From the NCBI GenBank assembly GCA_007922225.1, contig ML679954.1:21083743-21147742 (forward strand): a stretch of DNA of 64,000 nt, in the 5' to 3' direction. The DNA is from Emydura subglobosa. Lineage: Eukaryota > Chordata > Testudines > Chelidae. The position numbers were made by a program, and so were the translations under genes. Below, piece by piece: positions 1 through 10,956 of this stretch. Under the pieces are notes generated by a model, which did not search any database, had not been told where the DNA came from, and worked only from the letters and a program-made list of their open reading frames with translations. Within the stretch, counting starts at the first letter, position 1. Every line of letters starts with the position of its first letter.

Positions 1-2159
1 CATGCCACCCACACCCTAGATCACTGGACTACATGTTAAATTACTAAACAGCTTTGCAGAACTCATCTACACTGAGCCAACTAAAAAGGGATGAGCCAGT
101 TTAGAAAAAAACTGTCTCAAGCAAAAGCTCTGAAAACTTTCTAGGGTTTTTTTGGTTTGGGTTTTGTGGAGTTTTTAGTTGTTGTTCTCCCTTCTTCCGC
201 AGTTAACAGCTCTCTTTTGTTTTATCTATGTCACAACTTTTCAGATATTGGATTTGGCTACTTAAATGTTACAGCACCTTGGCGGATGAAGACAGTAACA
301 CAGACTGCCAGGACCTATGTGGTAACATGGCTAACAGTTATGTAAATAAGTCATTTTACAGTTCTTCTGGTAAAACAAATTGCATTCCCCTGTCCATGCA
401 GACTACATAGGTCTCGCCTATGTGTTTCCAAAAGACACCAAATCAACTGCCTGACCGATGCAGTTATTTTTATAGGAAGTAAACTCATGTTTATGTACGT
501 ATATCCCAAAAGTGTGAAATTTGCTTTCTGTATATCTTGTAAAGGGAAGATATTACAGGTGTAGAAGGGGACAGCATGGAAGAAACAGGAGGGCGCTGGA
601 GGCAGACAGGAACAAAGAGTGTAGAGATATGAGGAGTGAGACACAGGGCCTGAATAGGAGAGGAAGACTTTGCTTCATATGACCACAGTGACCTCTGCCC
701 TGTGATAAGAAACTATCAATCACTTTGATTTAAATTTTTTAAAGGGAAATACAAATTAGTTTAATGATGGCTCGGCGTTTATTCTTTTAGACAACAATGC
801 TTAGTATACAAAGTGAAAGTTTAAAGAGTTAATCCACAATTATTTATATTACTACAACATAAAACCTTCCTCTTATTATTTAGTTATTGCAAAGTATTCA
901 TTATTTTCACTTACACTAATATATTGTTTCTATAAGTATCTTCAAGAACAGAACTGTGGGCAGGTATTTAGGCCATTATACAAAACAATGCTAACATGCA
1001 AAACTTTCTGCTGCCCCGGCTTTTGCTCAAAGCCATATTCCTCTGTTGATTTCCTCTTCTGGCACTGAACAAAATTAACTTAGCCAGCACCCCTTCAGTA
1101 CAAAGAACCATTCCCTTTGAAAGTCACGGCACTTCCCAGACATAATGTCAGAGTATTTCAAACATTTTAAGTAATGATAAAGGACCTACTTGGGTTCCTA
1201 CTGAAGTCAATGGCAAAGCTCCGATTAGCTCCAGTAGAGCAGGATTGGGTCCTATCCTTTTAGGACTAGGCTGTGAGGCAACATGCATTTTATCCCACTC
1301 CTGAAAACAACAAAAGGTTTTGATAAAGTTTGATAAAGACACATGGGCAGTCACATGATGTTTCTGAGGCCACACATTTTTATATTTTATGCAGAACATT
1401 TCTTTGAAACCAGAAAACAGGCTCTATATCTATTGGCAAAGCTGCTTCCCCACCAGCTCCAGCCTCTTCTTGGCCTTCCTTCCTGGTGCTCCTGTATCCT
1501 TTGCTTGTTTACAGGTCACTTTATGTAACACACAAGTTAAGACCTGCAAAGACCTTACACACTTTCTCTGGTACATGTTAGAAAAGCATCTCTCTCCGGT
1601 ATCATGATTTTCAGTAGGTCAAAAGTTCCTGTGATCTCAGACTGTGTCTTTGGGGTATGATTACAATTCTGTTCAGGAGAATGAAAATTAGTTGGTTCAG
1701 TAACCAGGTCTGAGAGGGGAGGGTCCAATTCTGCTCAATTAATTCAGCTCAATAATTAATAAACCACTATTTATGGAAGAATCTTTGCAGCTGAGATCAA
1801 TCTCTAAACAAAGTCAGATTAAGGGGCCGTCTGATGGTACTACTAGAACAGGTAAATGAGAAGATCTGAGATAACGAGAAGGAAGCAAGCAGAGCATTCA
1901 GGAGAAAAAAGTGAGAGAGAGAAGGGAGGAGGGAAGCAGAGATGGAGACAAAGGGCTGGCAAAGAAAGGTACAGAGGGAAATGGGGTGCAAAGGCAGGAG
2001 GTAGTTAGTGTCTCGTGATTTCACAAGTTGGTGGGTTAACAGTATTTTGCCAATTTGTGCTGCAGTTGTGCCTTCCAGTAGACATTTGGATCCTTAAGGG
2101 CCACCATCAGAAGAGTCCAGTGCTCAGCTGTGTGGGTCAGTATAAGTAGTTCAGGTGAA
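1..2159. other. Non-genic AT-rich DNA
   Basis: No gene is visible. The open frames here are short, lack recognisable domains and are what chance would give in AT-rich vertebrate DNA. Around 1196-1260 there is a short stretch with the words for a dispersed palindromic repeat (tgaagtcaatggcaaagctc followed by an inverted relative near 1240), also seen near 26.7 kb and 55.95 kb. The purine-rich patch at 1855-1990 is low complexity. Confidence 0.5.
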
Positions 2160-2965
2160 GCACGGTTTTAGATAAAACAAACAAACAAGTGTATTGACTA
2201 CAGGAAGATTTTAAATTATTATAAATCAGATTAATATAAATCAAGAGATTAATAATGACTCAAGGGTTTAGTCACAATTAACTAAAAGGTAACTCGCATC
2301 CTAAACTAAGCTTAACATTTCAGTAGCTTTTCAGTCTGTGATGTTAGCTTACCCACAGCTGGCTGCGATGCCTCTTGCAACTAGGCTGGCCCTTCCTCCC
2401 CCCGTGGGCAGTTGTCAGTCTTTGATGTTGCTTATAAAATGGATCCCAGGGAGAGTGTCAAGACAAAGATGCCTCTTTCTTTTAACAAGTTTCCTCGACC
2501 CTCTGGGGTAAAGTGATCGGCCATGTCTGGCAATGGGCATGATTTCTTCCACTTGAGCCAAAGTGCACAAAGGGCTTAGGTCAGTCCATTGTTCCTGCAT
2601 GCATGCCTTTGTGGGGTGTGGAATCACAGCTTGTATTTGTCTGCATCTATTCAAGCCATGTGAGAGACATATTTGGGGATATGACATAGCAGAGTTTCAT
2701 ATCTGTACATATGCATAACATTGCAGGAAACATGCTACCATAACAATATTGTTCAGTATGTCATGAACATTCCAAAAACGCCTTACGTAACATACTTTGC
2801 ATTAGACAATACACAGTTACACTACAAGGATGAACATGAACGATACACAAATCACACTATAAGAGTGCATGGGGTACAGCATGTCACACATTGTTCCAGC
2901 AACTTCTTTCAGGACACTGGAACTATCCCACTATCTTCATTTCATCGTTCAAAACATTGGTAGTT
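2160..2965. repeat. Possible LTR-like dispersed repeat, unclassified
   Basis: This stretch is compositionally mixed. An AT-rich part at 2160-2330, with a run built on tgtattgactac and aaacaaacaaaca, is followed by a GC-richer part at 2340-2680. I recall similar text from antisense LTRs in turtle genomes, and a loosely similar AT-rich segment recurs at 30780-30930. I see no clear TG/CA ends or target duplication, so the LTR reading is a guess. The short open frames at 2415-2687 (minus) and 2721-2963 (plus) match nothing I know. Confidence 0.25.
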
Positions 2966-3285
2966 TTTAGAACTGTGAAACCATATTGCTATCGCAACAT
3001 AGCATGTTGTATACACCCACATCATTCATGATGCAGAAAGCAAGTATTCTGTGCCAACCACCTCTGCACTGACCATCTGGATAGCTGGTGATGATCTGCT
3101 CTCTGTCCCTCACTCAGCTCCTCTCTCTGATCACCAGAACCATACAAAGAAGGGGAGTGAGGAATACATTGGAGTGGGGGGAAGAGGCAGGGCTCATCCT
3201 TCCTTTGATCTACTCCAGGAAAAACTTTTCCAACCCGGGCAGAGCAGCCAGAAGTCAAAGCACTTTTGTATTCCACATACCAGAA

Positions 3286-4261
3286 AGAATGGCTAACATA
3301 GTACCTATTTTTAAGAAAGGAAAAAAAAGCGATCCAGGAAACTACAAGCCCATTAGTTTGACCTCAATTGTATGCGAGGTCTTACAACAAATTTCAAAAG
3401 AGAAAGTAGTTAAGGACATACAGGTAAATAGTAACTGGGATAAAATACAACAGGTTTTACAAAAGGTATATCATGCCAGGCCAATCTGATCTCTTTCTTT
3501 GAGAAGATAACTGATTTTTTAAACAAAGAAAATGCAGCAGATCTAATCTACCTGGATTTCAGTAAGGCATTTGATAGACTCTGACATGGGAAATTATTAA
3601 TTAAATTGGAGAAGATGGAGATTAATATGAGAATTGAAAGGTGGATAAAGAACTGATTAAAGACTGAAATCTGAACTGTCAGGCTGGAGGGAGGTTACTA
3701 GTTGAGTTCCACAGGGATTGCTCTTGGGACCAATCTTATTTAACATTTTCATTAATGAACTTTGCACAAAAAGTGGGAATGTGCTAATAAAATTTGCAGC
3801 TGACACAAAGTTGGGAGGTATTGCCATAAGGAGAAGGACAGGAATATCATACAAGAAGATCTGGGTGACCTTGAATATTGGAGTAATAAAAATGGGATGA
3901 AATTTAATAATGCAAAATACGTCACGCAATTAGGGACTAACAACAAGAATTTTTGCTATAAAATGGGGACATATCAGTTGGAAGAAACAGAGGAGAAAGA
4001 CCTGGGTGTATTGGTCAATCACAGGATGACTATGAGCCACCGATGTGATGTGGCTGTGAAAAAGGTTAACGCAATCCTAGGATGCATCAGGTGAGATATT
4101 TCCAGTAGAGATAGGGAAGTGTTATTACTATTATGCAAGACACTGGTGAGACCTCATCTGGAATACTGTGTGCAGTTCTGGTCTCCAATGTTCAAAAAAG
4201 ATTAATTCAAACTGGAACAAGTGCAGAAAAGGGCTACTAGGATGATCAGAGGAATGGAAAA
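3286..4261 (+). mobile_element. CR1 LINE reverse transcriptase fragment (left part)
   Basis: This is the reverse transcriptase part of a CR1 non-LTR retrotransposon, decayed. The translation in broken frames starts at the block [20 protein letters not shown] (about 3292-3350). It continues through YLDFSKAFD near 3550 and LLGPILFNIFINELC near 3720, and reaches KFAADTKLGG near 3790. The last is the palm motif that should read FADD; here the first aspartate codon is an alanine codon, so the enzyme would be dead even without the stops. C-terminal blocks follow to 4255 (EKDLGVLVNHRM, then LEYCVQFW with a stop close after). The copy breaks off at 4260 in the word ggaatggaaa and resumes at 10211 on the far side of the DIRS element. 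It begins abruptly near 3286, which is normal 5' truncation for CR1. Confidence 0.85.
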
Positions 4262-4511
4262 AACAAGGTTACTTACCAGTAACTGATGTTCTTCGAGATG
4301 CGTTGCTCATGTCCATTCGACTATAGGTGAGTGCAAACCTCCGTGCATGGTTCCTGGAACTTTTTTCCCCTTAACAGACCCCGTAGGGCCGGCTCTGGTG
4401 CCCCCTGGAGTCCCACGCATATGCCACGGTATATGAGGCACCGCCGGCCCTTTGCCCCTTCAGTCCCTTCTTTCTGCCAATTCCGGCAGCAGAGACAGGG
4501 GAGTGGGTTGT
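4262..4511. repeat. DIRS left inverted terminal repeat (element 3' end)
   Basis: The stretch from gttgctcatgtccattcg (about 4302) through the gcatggttcctggaac block to about 4475 matches the reverse complement of 10035-10190 at most positions. Examples are cttttttccccttaacagac here against the same block with one change on the right arm, and ggccggctctggtgcc on both arms. The outermost 25 bases (aacaaggttacttaccagta and on) are not in the right arm. DIRS terminal repeats are known to differ at their extreme ends. Confidence 0.85.
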
Positions 4512-4573
4512 CAGTTATGGTAAGTAACTTTGTTTTCTTCTTCGAGTGATTGCTCATGTCCATTCCACTATAG
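4512..4573. promoter_or_regulatory. DIRS internal complementary region
   Basis: This segment has two halves. Bases 4512-4533 (cagttatggtaagtaacttt and on) are the reverse complement of the element's left end at about 4264-4286, with few mismatches. Bases 4535-4573 (ttcttcttcgagtgattgct and on) match the reverse complement of the right end at 10170-10208. So it is a copy of the two ends joined head to tail. In DIRS elements such a region is thought to serve as the template that lets the single-stranded copy circularise and have its ends restored. Confidence 0.75.
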
Positions 4574-4604
4574 GTGGAAGCAATGCCTTGGAAGTGGGTA
4601 GGAG

Positions 4605-5420
4605 TTACCGGTGAGCTGTCCTCAGCACCGCTCTGTCAAATCCCACATCCTCTCTCGCCTGCTGGATGATGGTGTTGTGGGACGTGAAGGTATGCATCGA
4701 CGACCAGGTGGCAGCTTTGCAGATGTCCTGCAGGGGCACTCTATCCAGGAAGGCTGTAGACAAAGCTTGAGCTCTGGTTGAGTGTGCTGTGATGGCTCCC
4801 GGAAGCAGCACTCTCGCCTGCTCATAGCAGAACCTGATATATGATGTAATCCACGAGGAAATGTGTTGGGTGGAGACAGGTGAGCCTTTCATCCAGTCGG
4901 CCACTGCGATGAAGAGTTGCATTGATTTCCGGAACGGCTTTGTACGCTCAATGTCTCACATCAAGCAAATGCCATCTCCTCTCCTCATCCGAGTTCAAGG
5001 CCCTAATCTCAGAGACCCTCCTAGCTGAGGTAATGGCCACCAGGAAGGCTACCTTCCATGAAAGCATGAGCAGGGGTTCAAAGAGGGCACCATGAGTCTC
5101 GAGAGGACCAGATTGTGATCCCAGGGAGGCACTGGGGCACAAGCCTGTGGATAAAACCTCTCCACCCCCTTGAAGAACCTGACCGACATGGGATGGGAGA
5201 ACAGGTATCTCCCTTCTAGCAACTGATGGAAGGCCGAAATGGCCACCAGGTGAACCTTCAGCGAGGTCAGCGCAAGACCCTGAAGCTTTAGCTGGAGCAG
5301 GTACTGTACAGGCGAGAGGCTGGGCGGAATGCCCCGGGACTCCACCCAAGAGGTAAACCGTCTCCACTTAGTCCAATACACGACCTGCGTACAAAGTTTC
5401 CTGCAGAACTTGTTGGATGT
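4605..5420 (-). pseudogene. DIRS tyrosine recombinase, frameshifted, catalytic Tyr replaced
   Basis: The integrase of the DIRS element is a tyrosine recombinase that would insert the circular DNA. It is spread over three segments. The N-terminal core-binding part is 5381 to about 5090 (SPVQYLLQLKLQGLALTSLK). The first arginine box, ARRVSEIRAL, is at 5025-4996 in another frame. The C-terminal part is 4922-4605. The C-terminal segment has the box AHSTRAQA, with the family's H-x-x-R pair, and the end block WSSMHTFTSHN. At the last residue, codon 4676-4674 reads Asn, where I recall the nucleophilic tyrosine in related DIRS proteins. With at least two frameshifts and this change it cannot act. That N marks the nucleophile position is from memory of the family. 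Confidence 0.82.
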
Positions 5421-5533
5421 GCACCGAGCAGGCTCTCTCTCCCTCTGTCATCCATAGACCCTCCAGGCCGTGAAGGAAGGGAGTGCAGGTCTGGGTGCAA
5501 CAGGTGACCATGGTCCTGGGAGAGAAGGTTGTG

Positions 5534-7281
5534 TCATCTTGGGAGCTCCATCGGCGGGGCGATTGAAAGATCCAGCAGCATGCTGAACCAGTGCTGTCTC
5601 GGCCAGGCTGGAGCAATGAGTATAATGTCCGCCCTGTCCCTCTTTATTTTCAGCAGGACCTTGGGCAGGAGCATAATGGGCGTACATGAGGGTCCCTGTC
5701 CAGTCGATGAGGAATGCGTCGGAAATCGACCCAGTCTCGCGATCCTAGAGCGAGCAGAACCTCGGGCACTTTGTCTTCCAGGCCAACATGAATAGGTCCA
5801 GTTGGGGAACACCCCATTTTTGGAAGATCATAGTCACTACCTCCAGGTGCAGTGACCAATCGTGGCGGGGTAGAAACGACCTGCTGAAGCGATCTGCCTT
5901 GTCGTTCCTCACTCCTGGGAGGTGAGAGGCAGTAAAGTGGAAATCGTGCCTCATGGCATAGTCCCACAGATGGGTAGCTTCCTCGCAGAGAGCCGAGGAG
6001 CGTGCTCCCCCCTGCCTGCTAATATAAAACATAGCTGCGGTGTTGTCCATCAGCACCTGCACCACTCTGCCTGTCAGGAATCGGAGGAACACCCTGCATG
6101 CTAGGTGAATGGCCCTCAGCTCCTTCATGTTGATGTGCAGGTGTCTCTCCTCCCCCGACCAGAGCCCCTGAGTGCTTAGGTTGGTGCTGATGTGGGCTCC
6201 CCATCCTACATCTGAGGTGTCGGAGATTAGGGTGACCGACGGGACCAGTTCTCTGAAAGGAACGTCCTTTAACACTGCCCTGGGAGACCTCCACCAGTCT
6301 AGGGAGGTTAGGACAGGCAGGGGAACTGTGACCACTCGATCCAATGGGTGTCTGCTCGGCACATATACTGAGGCCAACCACGCCTGAAGCGGTCTGAGCC
6401 TCTAGCAAGCTAGTCTCACTATGTATGTGCAGGCCGCCATGTGGCCTAACAGCTGTAGGTAGTGCCTGGCTGTTGTGGTGGGGCATCAGTGCAGTTGGGA
6501 GATGATAGAGACCATCGCCTCGAAACGTGGCTGAGGCAGGAAGGTTCTGGCCTGGGAAGCATCCAGGGTGACCCCAATTAATTCTATATGCTGCACTGGG
6601 GTTAGTGTGGACTTCTGCTTATTTATGAGCAGTCCCAGCCCGCTGTACATGGAGGAAGTGAGGGTCACACTCTCCTGCACTTGGGGCCTGGACCTGCCCC
6701 TGATCAGCCAATTGTCTAGGTAAGGAAAAATTTGCACCCTTTAGTCTCAGGTGGGCAGCAACTACCACCATGCATTTGGTCAACTCCCTTGGAGCTGAAG
6801 AGAGGCTAAAGGGTAGGGCTGTAAACTGGTAGTGGGAGCCAGCCACCATGAAACGGAGGAAGCGCCTGTGGCTAGGGAGGATGGACACATGAAAGTATGC
6901 GTCCTTGAGATCGAGAGCGGCATGCCAGTCTCCTGGATCCAGGGGAAGGATTATGGAGGCTAGGGAAACCATGCAAAACCTGAGTCGTTTGACATATTTG
7001 TTTAGACGACGCAGGTCTAATATGGGTCTCAGCCCCTCCTTCGCCTTGGGGATGAGGAAGTACGTCGAATAGAACCCCTTTCCCCTTCTGTCTTGAGGGA
7101 CCATTTCCACCACTCCTATGTTGACAAGGGTGTCCACCTCCTGCAAGAGGAGTTGCTTATGAGAGGGGTCCCTGAAGAGGGATGGAGGGGGAGGGTTGTA
7201 GGGGAGAGGTAGATGTAAACGGTAGGGCATAGCCCCTGAGATTATCCCAAGGACCCAGCGGTCCGTTGTGATCTTTGCCAA
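5534..7281 (-). pseudogene. DIRS reverse transcriptase and RNase H, frameshifted
   Basis: The pol-like frame starts near 7281. Residues 1-200 carry the fingers and palm: GVVEMVPQDRRGKGFYSTYF, then LRPILDLRRLNKYVKRL, the DLKDAYFHVSI box with the first catalytic Asp, and LPFSLSSAP. A frameshift near 6745 moves the frame. The next segment (6737-6486) has IFPYLDNWLIRG, where the usual YxDD is YLDN (Asn codon at 6711-6713), so a metal-binding aspartate is lost. RNase H is in 6377-5745, with SDTSDVGWGAHI, NMKELRAIHLA, LMDNTAAM and HLPGVRNDKADRFSR; its acidic residues look intact. After another frame change near 5750, KIKRDRADIILIAPAWPRQ belongs to the linker before the recombinase. Best-preserved domain of the element. 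Confidence 0.9.
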
Positions 7282-7359
7282 TTTGGGATAGAAGGGCCTT
7301 AACCTGTCTAGGAAGGGGCGGCGTGGATCCAGGAGAGCAGTCAGGGCGCAACCCTCGGG

Positions 7360-9870
7360 CGCACCATCAAAACTGTCTCCTCCGGTTGCCTAACCCCCTA
7401 GGGGGCCCCTGCTGCGGGGCTGAGGATGAGCTGGGGGGCTGATTCTTCCTTCTAAACCCCCTATTCCTGTCCCTATTTCTATAGAGCTGAAAAGGCCTAG
7501 GCAGAGGCCTTGACTGCTGCTGAGCCTGGAGCCGTGACTGACGCCTGGAAGCCTGTACAGGCCCAGGGAGCGAAGCGTGGCCCTGGAGTCCTTCAGACCA
7601 TGCAGCTTCGCATTGGACTGGTCAGAGAACAGGGCCGACCCACCAAAGGGGAGGTCCCAAATCGATTGCTGCACCTCCTGGGACAGGCCCGAGAACTGCA
7701 GCCATGAGCACCTTCTCATGGAGATGGCGGAGGCTATGGCTTTACCCGCCAATCAGCAGCGTCACTGGATATCTGGAGCGCTGCCCTAGCTACCGTGATT
7801 CCTTCGTCCAGACGGCGGTAAAGTCTGCAGCCTGGTCCTGGGGCAGGGCCTCAGCGAACCACCTGAGGGAGTGCCACAAATTAAAATTATATCTACCCAG
7901 GAGGGCCTGATGATTGGTAATCCTGAACTGCAGAGCTGCTGTGGAATAAATCTTTTTCCCAAACAAATCCAGCTTTTTGTTTTCTTTGTTCTTGGGAAAT
8001 GGAACCTGGCTGACCTTGCCTGTCCCGCTGGTTGGCCGCGTCTACCACCAGGGTTACCAGGGCCGGGTGAGTGAACAGATACTCGAACCCTTCGGCTGGG
8101 ACATAATATTTTTTCTCGGCCTCCTTTGACATAGGGGCAACCGAGGAAGGGATTTGCCACAGGGCCTTTACAATTTTAAGGACCCTCTCATGAATAGGTA
8201 GGGCCACTCTCGCTGAGGCAGCCGCCGCCAGCACACTGAAGACGCTATCATCAGCCTCTTCTAACTCCTTCACCTCTAGCCCCAAGTTAGAGGCCAACCT
8301 CTTGAGCAGCTCCTGGTGTGCCCTGATATCCTCCAGTGGCGCCATCCTCCAGAGGCGCATCGTGCGGGTGCTCTCCCTCCTGACAAAGGGTTGCGCCCGT
8401 AAAGGGTCTCTCGATGGGGTCCAACTCCTCATCTGAGGAGTGGTGTCTATGGGCCTTCTCCTGTACCAGAGACACGGACTGCACCATCGATGACAGGATG
8501 GATTGGGGCCCCGGCCCCATCTGGATACCCCATGGGGCCCAATAATGCCATTGTTGCAGCCATTGACCCTGGGGCCAACCCGGGGCTGACTGCGCCACAG
8601 GCTGTGATGCTTTGTGGAGGCGTCGGCTCTCCCGACAACTGTCCCCCTGGGAGACCCCGAGCCACTGGACCGGTGGTTCCGTGCACGTCCTCAGTCCCGG
8701 GCGCCCTTCCATGCCGGGGACCGCCCTCTCGACACCTCCAACCTGGAGGACGACGAGGACCGCCTCCGTCACCGTGAGCGGTGCCAAAAGACAGAGGTGC
8801 ACTCCAAAGAGCTCAAGGTACTGGAGCGTCGTCTTAGTACCGATGACTTGCGGTGCCGCTTGCCTTTCAGTGACCAAGATCGGCACCACTCCGAACTCCA
8901 TGGTGCCAAGCCGGACTCCGGCAACCGGGTTCCACGTTGTGGACTGAGCGGTGCCAGGATCTCAGACAGCGACCGGGTTCTGCGCTGCCTCGAGGCAGGC
9001 GAACTCCTCAGTGCCGGGGATCTAGAGCAGGAGCTGTCGTAGCGCCGCCTGGCAGACCTTGACCAGTGCCACCTCCTGGCATGTGCTGTCTCCGGTGCAG
9101 GGAATCGACGTTGGCACCGAAAGGAGGACTCCATGTCCCGAGTTGAAGTAGGCTGGCTCGACAACACCAATCTGGAGCGACTGCTGAGGGAGCGTCTCTG
9201 CTCTACCCCCGGAGGCCCTCCGGCGGGAGATCTTCCTCCCCGTACTGGGGATCTCCACCGCCCTTCGGAAGAACCCAACGCGGGTTTGCCGCAGGACACC
9301 ATCCCCTTCTCCCTCGGCAGGGAGGGCGCGAAGGTGGCGTAGGCATGGCCAACAAAGCTCTTGCTGCCTGAAAAGCCTCTGGTGTCGATGGCATCGTCAG
9401 AGGCACTCTCCCATGCCCAGGAGTTGTGGGAGGCTCCCTGCTAGGAGATGCAGGCACCGGAGAAGACTCGACGGGCCAGGTTCAGTGCATCTCCGCACTC
9501 GACCCTGCCCGTTCTGATGGCACAGGGGAGTGTCTGCGCTCCACTCGCTGCTTCTTCCTCTTCGGCACCGGTGATGTTGCTCGGTGCCAAGTCGCGGTCG
9601 GTGCCGGCAGTGCACTCTGCACCAAGGTGACGCTCAGTGCCGAGGTGGAGTGGGACACTTGGACGCCGGGCAGAGCACTGCCTCCATGCGCAGGGCTTTT
9701 AACCGGATTTCTCGGTCCTTCTGAGTCCTCAGTTTAAAAGCCCTGCAGATCTTGCATTTTTCTTTTCTGTGCACTTCCCCCAAGCAATTAAGGCACTGAT
9801 CGTGGGGGTCGCTGAGCGGGAAGGCCTTCCCACAGGAGACACACGACTTGAATCCCGGCGACCGGGGCAT
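7360..9870 (-). pseudogene. DIRS Gag-like ORF1, broken
   Basis: This is the first frame of the DIRS element, a presumed nucleic-acid-binding structural protein. The start at 9870 gives MPRSPGFKSCVSCGKAFP and a cysteine cluster (C-x2-C, then CLNCLGEVHRKEKCKIC), a likely zinc-binding motif at residues 10-42. A Ser/Arg-rich, low-complexity middle follows (9302-8769), then a Trp-rich patch (WLQQWHYWAPWGIQMGPGP near 8555) with SSDEE. The conserved core is at 8432-7893 (APLEDIRAHQELLKRLASNL; YYVPAEGFEYLFTHPA). The C-terminal part is at 7752-7390 (FSGLSQEVQQSIWDLPFGGS). The pieces lie in at least two frames, so several indels have accumulated. Confidence 0.8.
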
Positions 9871-10019
9871 AGCCCAGCCGCTCTAAGTCCCCTCAGGGAC
9901 TTGCTTATCTAACTACACTTAACAACTACTTAAAACTAACTAAACTACTTAGAATAACAACAGTTCAAACAAGGGGAATAGCACTTGCAGAGAGCAAGGC
10001 TAGTTCCAGTAACCGTCAC

Positions 10020-10208
10020 AGACGGAAAGAAAGAACTGAGGGGGCGTAGGGCCGGCAGTGCTTCATATACCACGGCATTTGCGCAGGACTCCAGAGGGCA
10101 CCAGAGCCGGCCCTGTGGGGTCTGCTAAGGGGAAAAAAGTTCTGGGAACCATGCACAGAGGCATGCACTCACCTATAGCGGAATGGACATGAGCAATCAC
10201 TCAAAGAA
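10020..10208. repeat. DIRS right inverted terminal repeat (element 5' end)
   Basis: The reverse complement of this arm runs through ttcttctttgagtgattgct at the outer end, then gctcatgtccattccgctat, and matches the left arm from 4302 to about 4475. The arm ends at 10208-10210, directly against the CR1 sequence acctaccttacaagagg. In DIRS elements the 5' terminal repeat carries the promoter; I see no clear TATA box here. Confidence 0.82.
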
Positions 10209-10210
10209 GA

Positions 10211-10956
10211 ACCTACCTTACAAGAGGAGACTTAAGGAGTTTAGCTTGGTTAGCCTAACCAAATGATGGCTGAGATATGATTGCTGTCTATGCTGTCTAT
10301 AAATACATCAGAGAGATAAATATCAAGGAGGGAGAGGAGTTTTTAAGTTAAGTTCCAATGCTGATACAAGAGCAAATGGATATAAACTGGTCATCAGCAA
10401 GCTTAGGCTTGAAATTAGATGAAAGATTCTAACCATCGAAGGAATGACGTTCTGGAACAGCCTTCCAAGGGGAGCACAGGAGGCAAAAAGTCCAATTGGC
10501 TTCAAGACTGAGCTTGTTAAATTTATGGAGAGGATGGTATGATGAGATTGCAGGGATGTGGTATGTGGCCCATCAGTGACAGCTGGTAGCAAGTATCCCC
10601 AACAACCAGAGATGGGACACTACAGGGGGAGGGCTCTGACTTACTACAGAGAATTCTTTTCTAGGTGTCTTGCCAATATGTTCAGGGTCCTACTGATCAC
10701 CATATTTGGGGTCAGAAAGGAATTTTCCCACAGACCGGATTTGCAGAAACCCTGGGAGGTTTTCACCGTCCTCTGCAACATGGGGCACAGGTCACTTACA
10801 GGATTAAACTAGAGTACATGGTGGATTCCCTGTAACTTGTAGTCTTTAAATCATGATTTAAAGACTTCAGTTACTCAGTCAGTGGTTATAGGTCTATTAC
10901 AGGAGTGGTGGGTGAGGTTCTGAGGACTGCAATGTGCAGGAGGGGTCAGACTAGAT
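10211..10956 (+). mobile_element. CR1 LINE fragment (right part, C-terminal and 3' UTR)
   Basis: This continues the CR1 interrupted at 4261. Joining 4260 to 10211 across the DIRS insertion restores the usual CR1 order gaatggaaa / acctaccttac / ggagacttaaggag, then tatgattgctgtctatgctg and ttctggaacagccttccaag near 10450. The 3' UTR text follows to 10956, where the hAT MITE cuts it. The last CR1 words (gatgatggttccttctggcc) resume after 11375 and end near 11412. There is a small local duplication at 10285-10300 (gctgtctatgctgtctat). Confidence 0.85.

Larger units (their letters stand above)
4262..10210 (-). mobile_element. DIRS-type tyrosine-recombinase retrotransposon, complete but defective
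   Basis: DIRS elements copy by reverse transcription, then integrate a circular DNA with a tyrosine recombinase, without target duplication. This copy has all the expected parts, transcribed right to left: right inverted terminal repeat (about 10020-10208), Gag-like frame (9870 to about 7360), reverse transcriptase with RNase H (7281-5534), tyrosine recombinase (about 5420-4605), internal complementary region (4512-4573) and left terminal repeat (4262-4511). Length is about 5.95 kb. Both ends abut the same CR1 with no duplicated target, as the mechanism predicts. Frameshifts break every frame, and residues at two active sites are changed. The body is far more GC-rich than the flanks. Assignment to DIRS is firm; the subfamily is not determined. 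Confidence 0.92.

Noticed and set aside
8490..9737. Plus-strand open frames of up to 142 codons
   Set aside because: They are shadows of the GC-rich DIRS Gag frame on the other strand and have no domain of their own.
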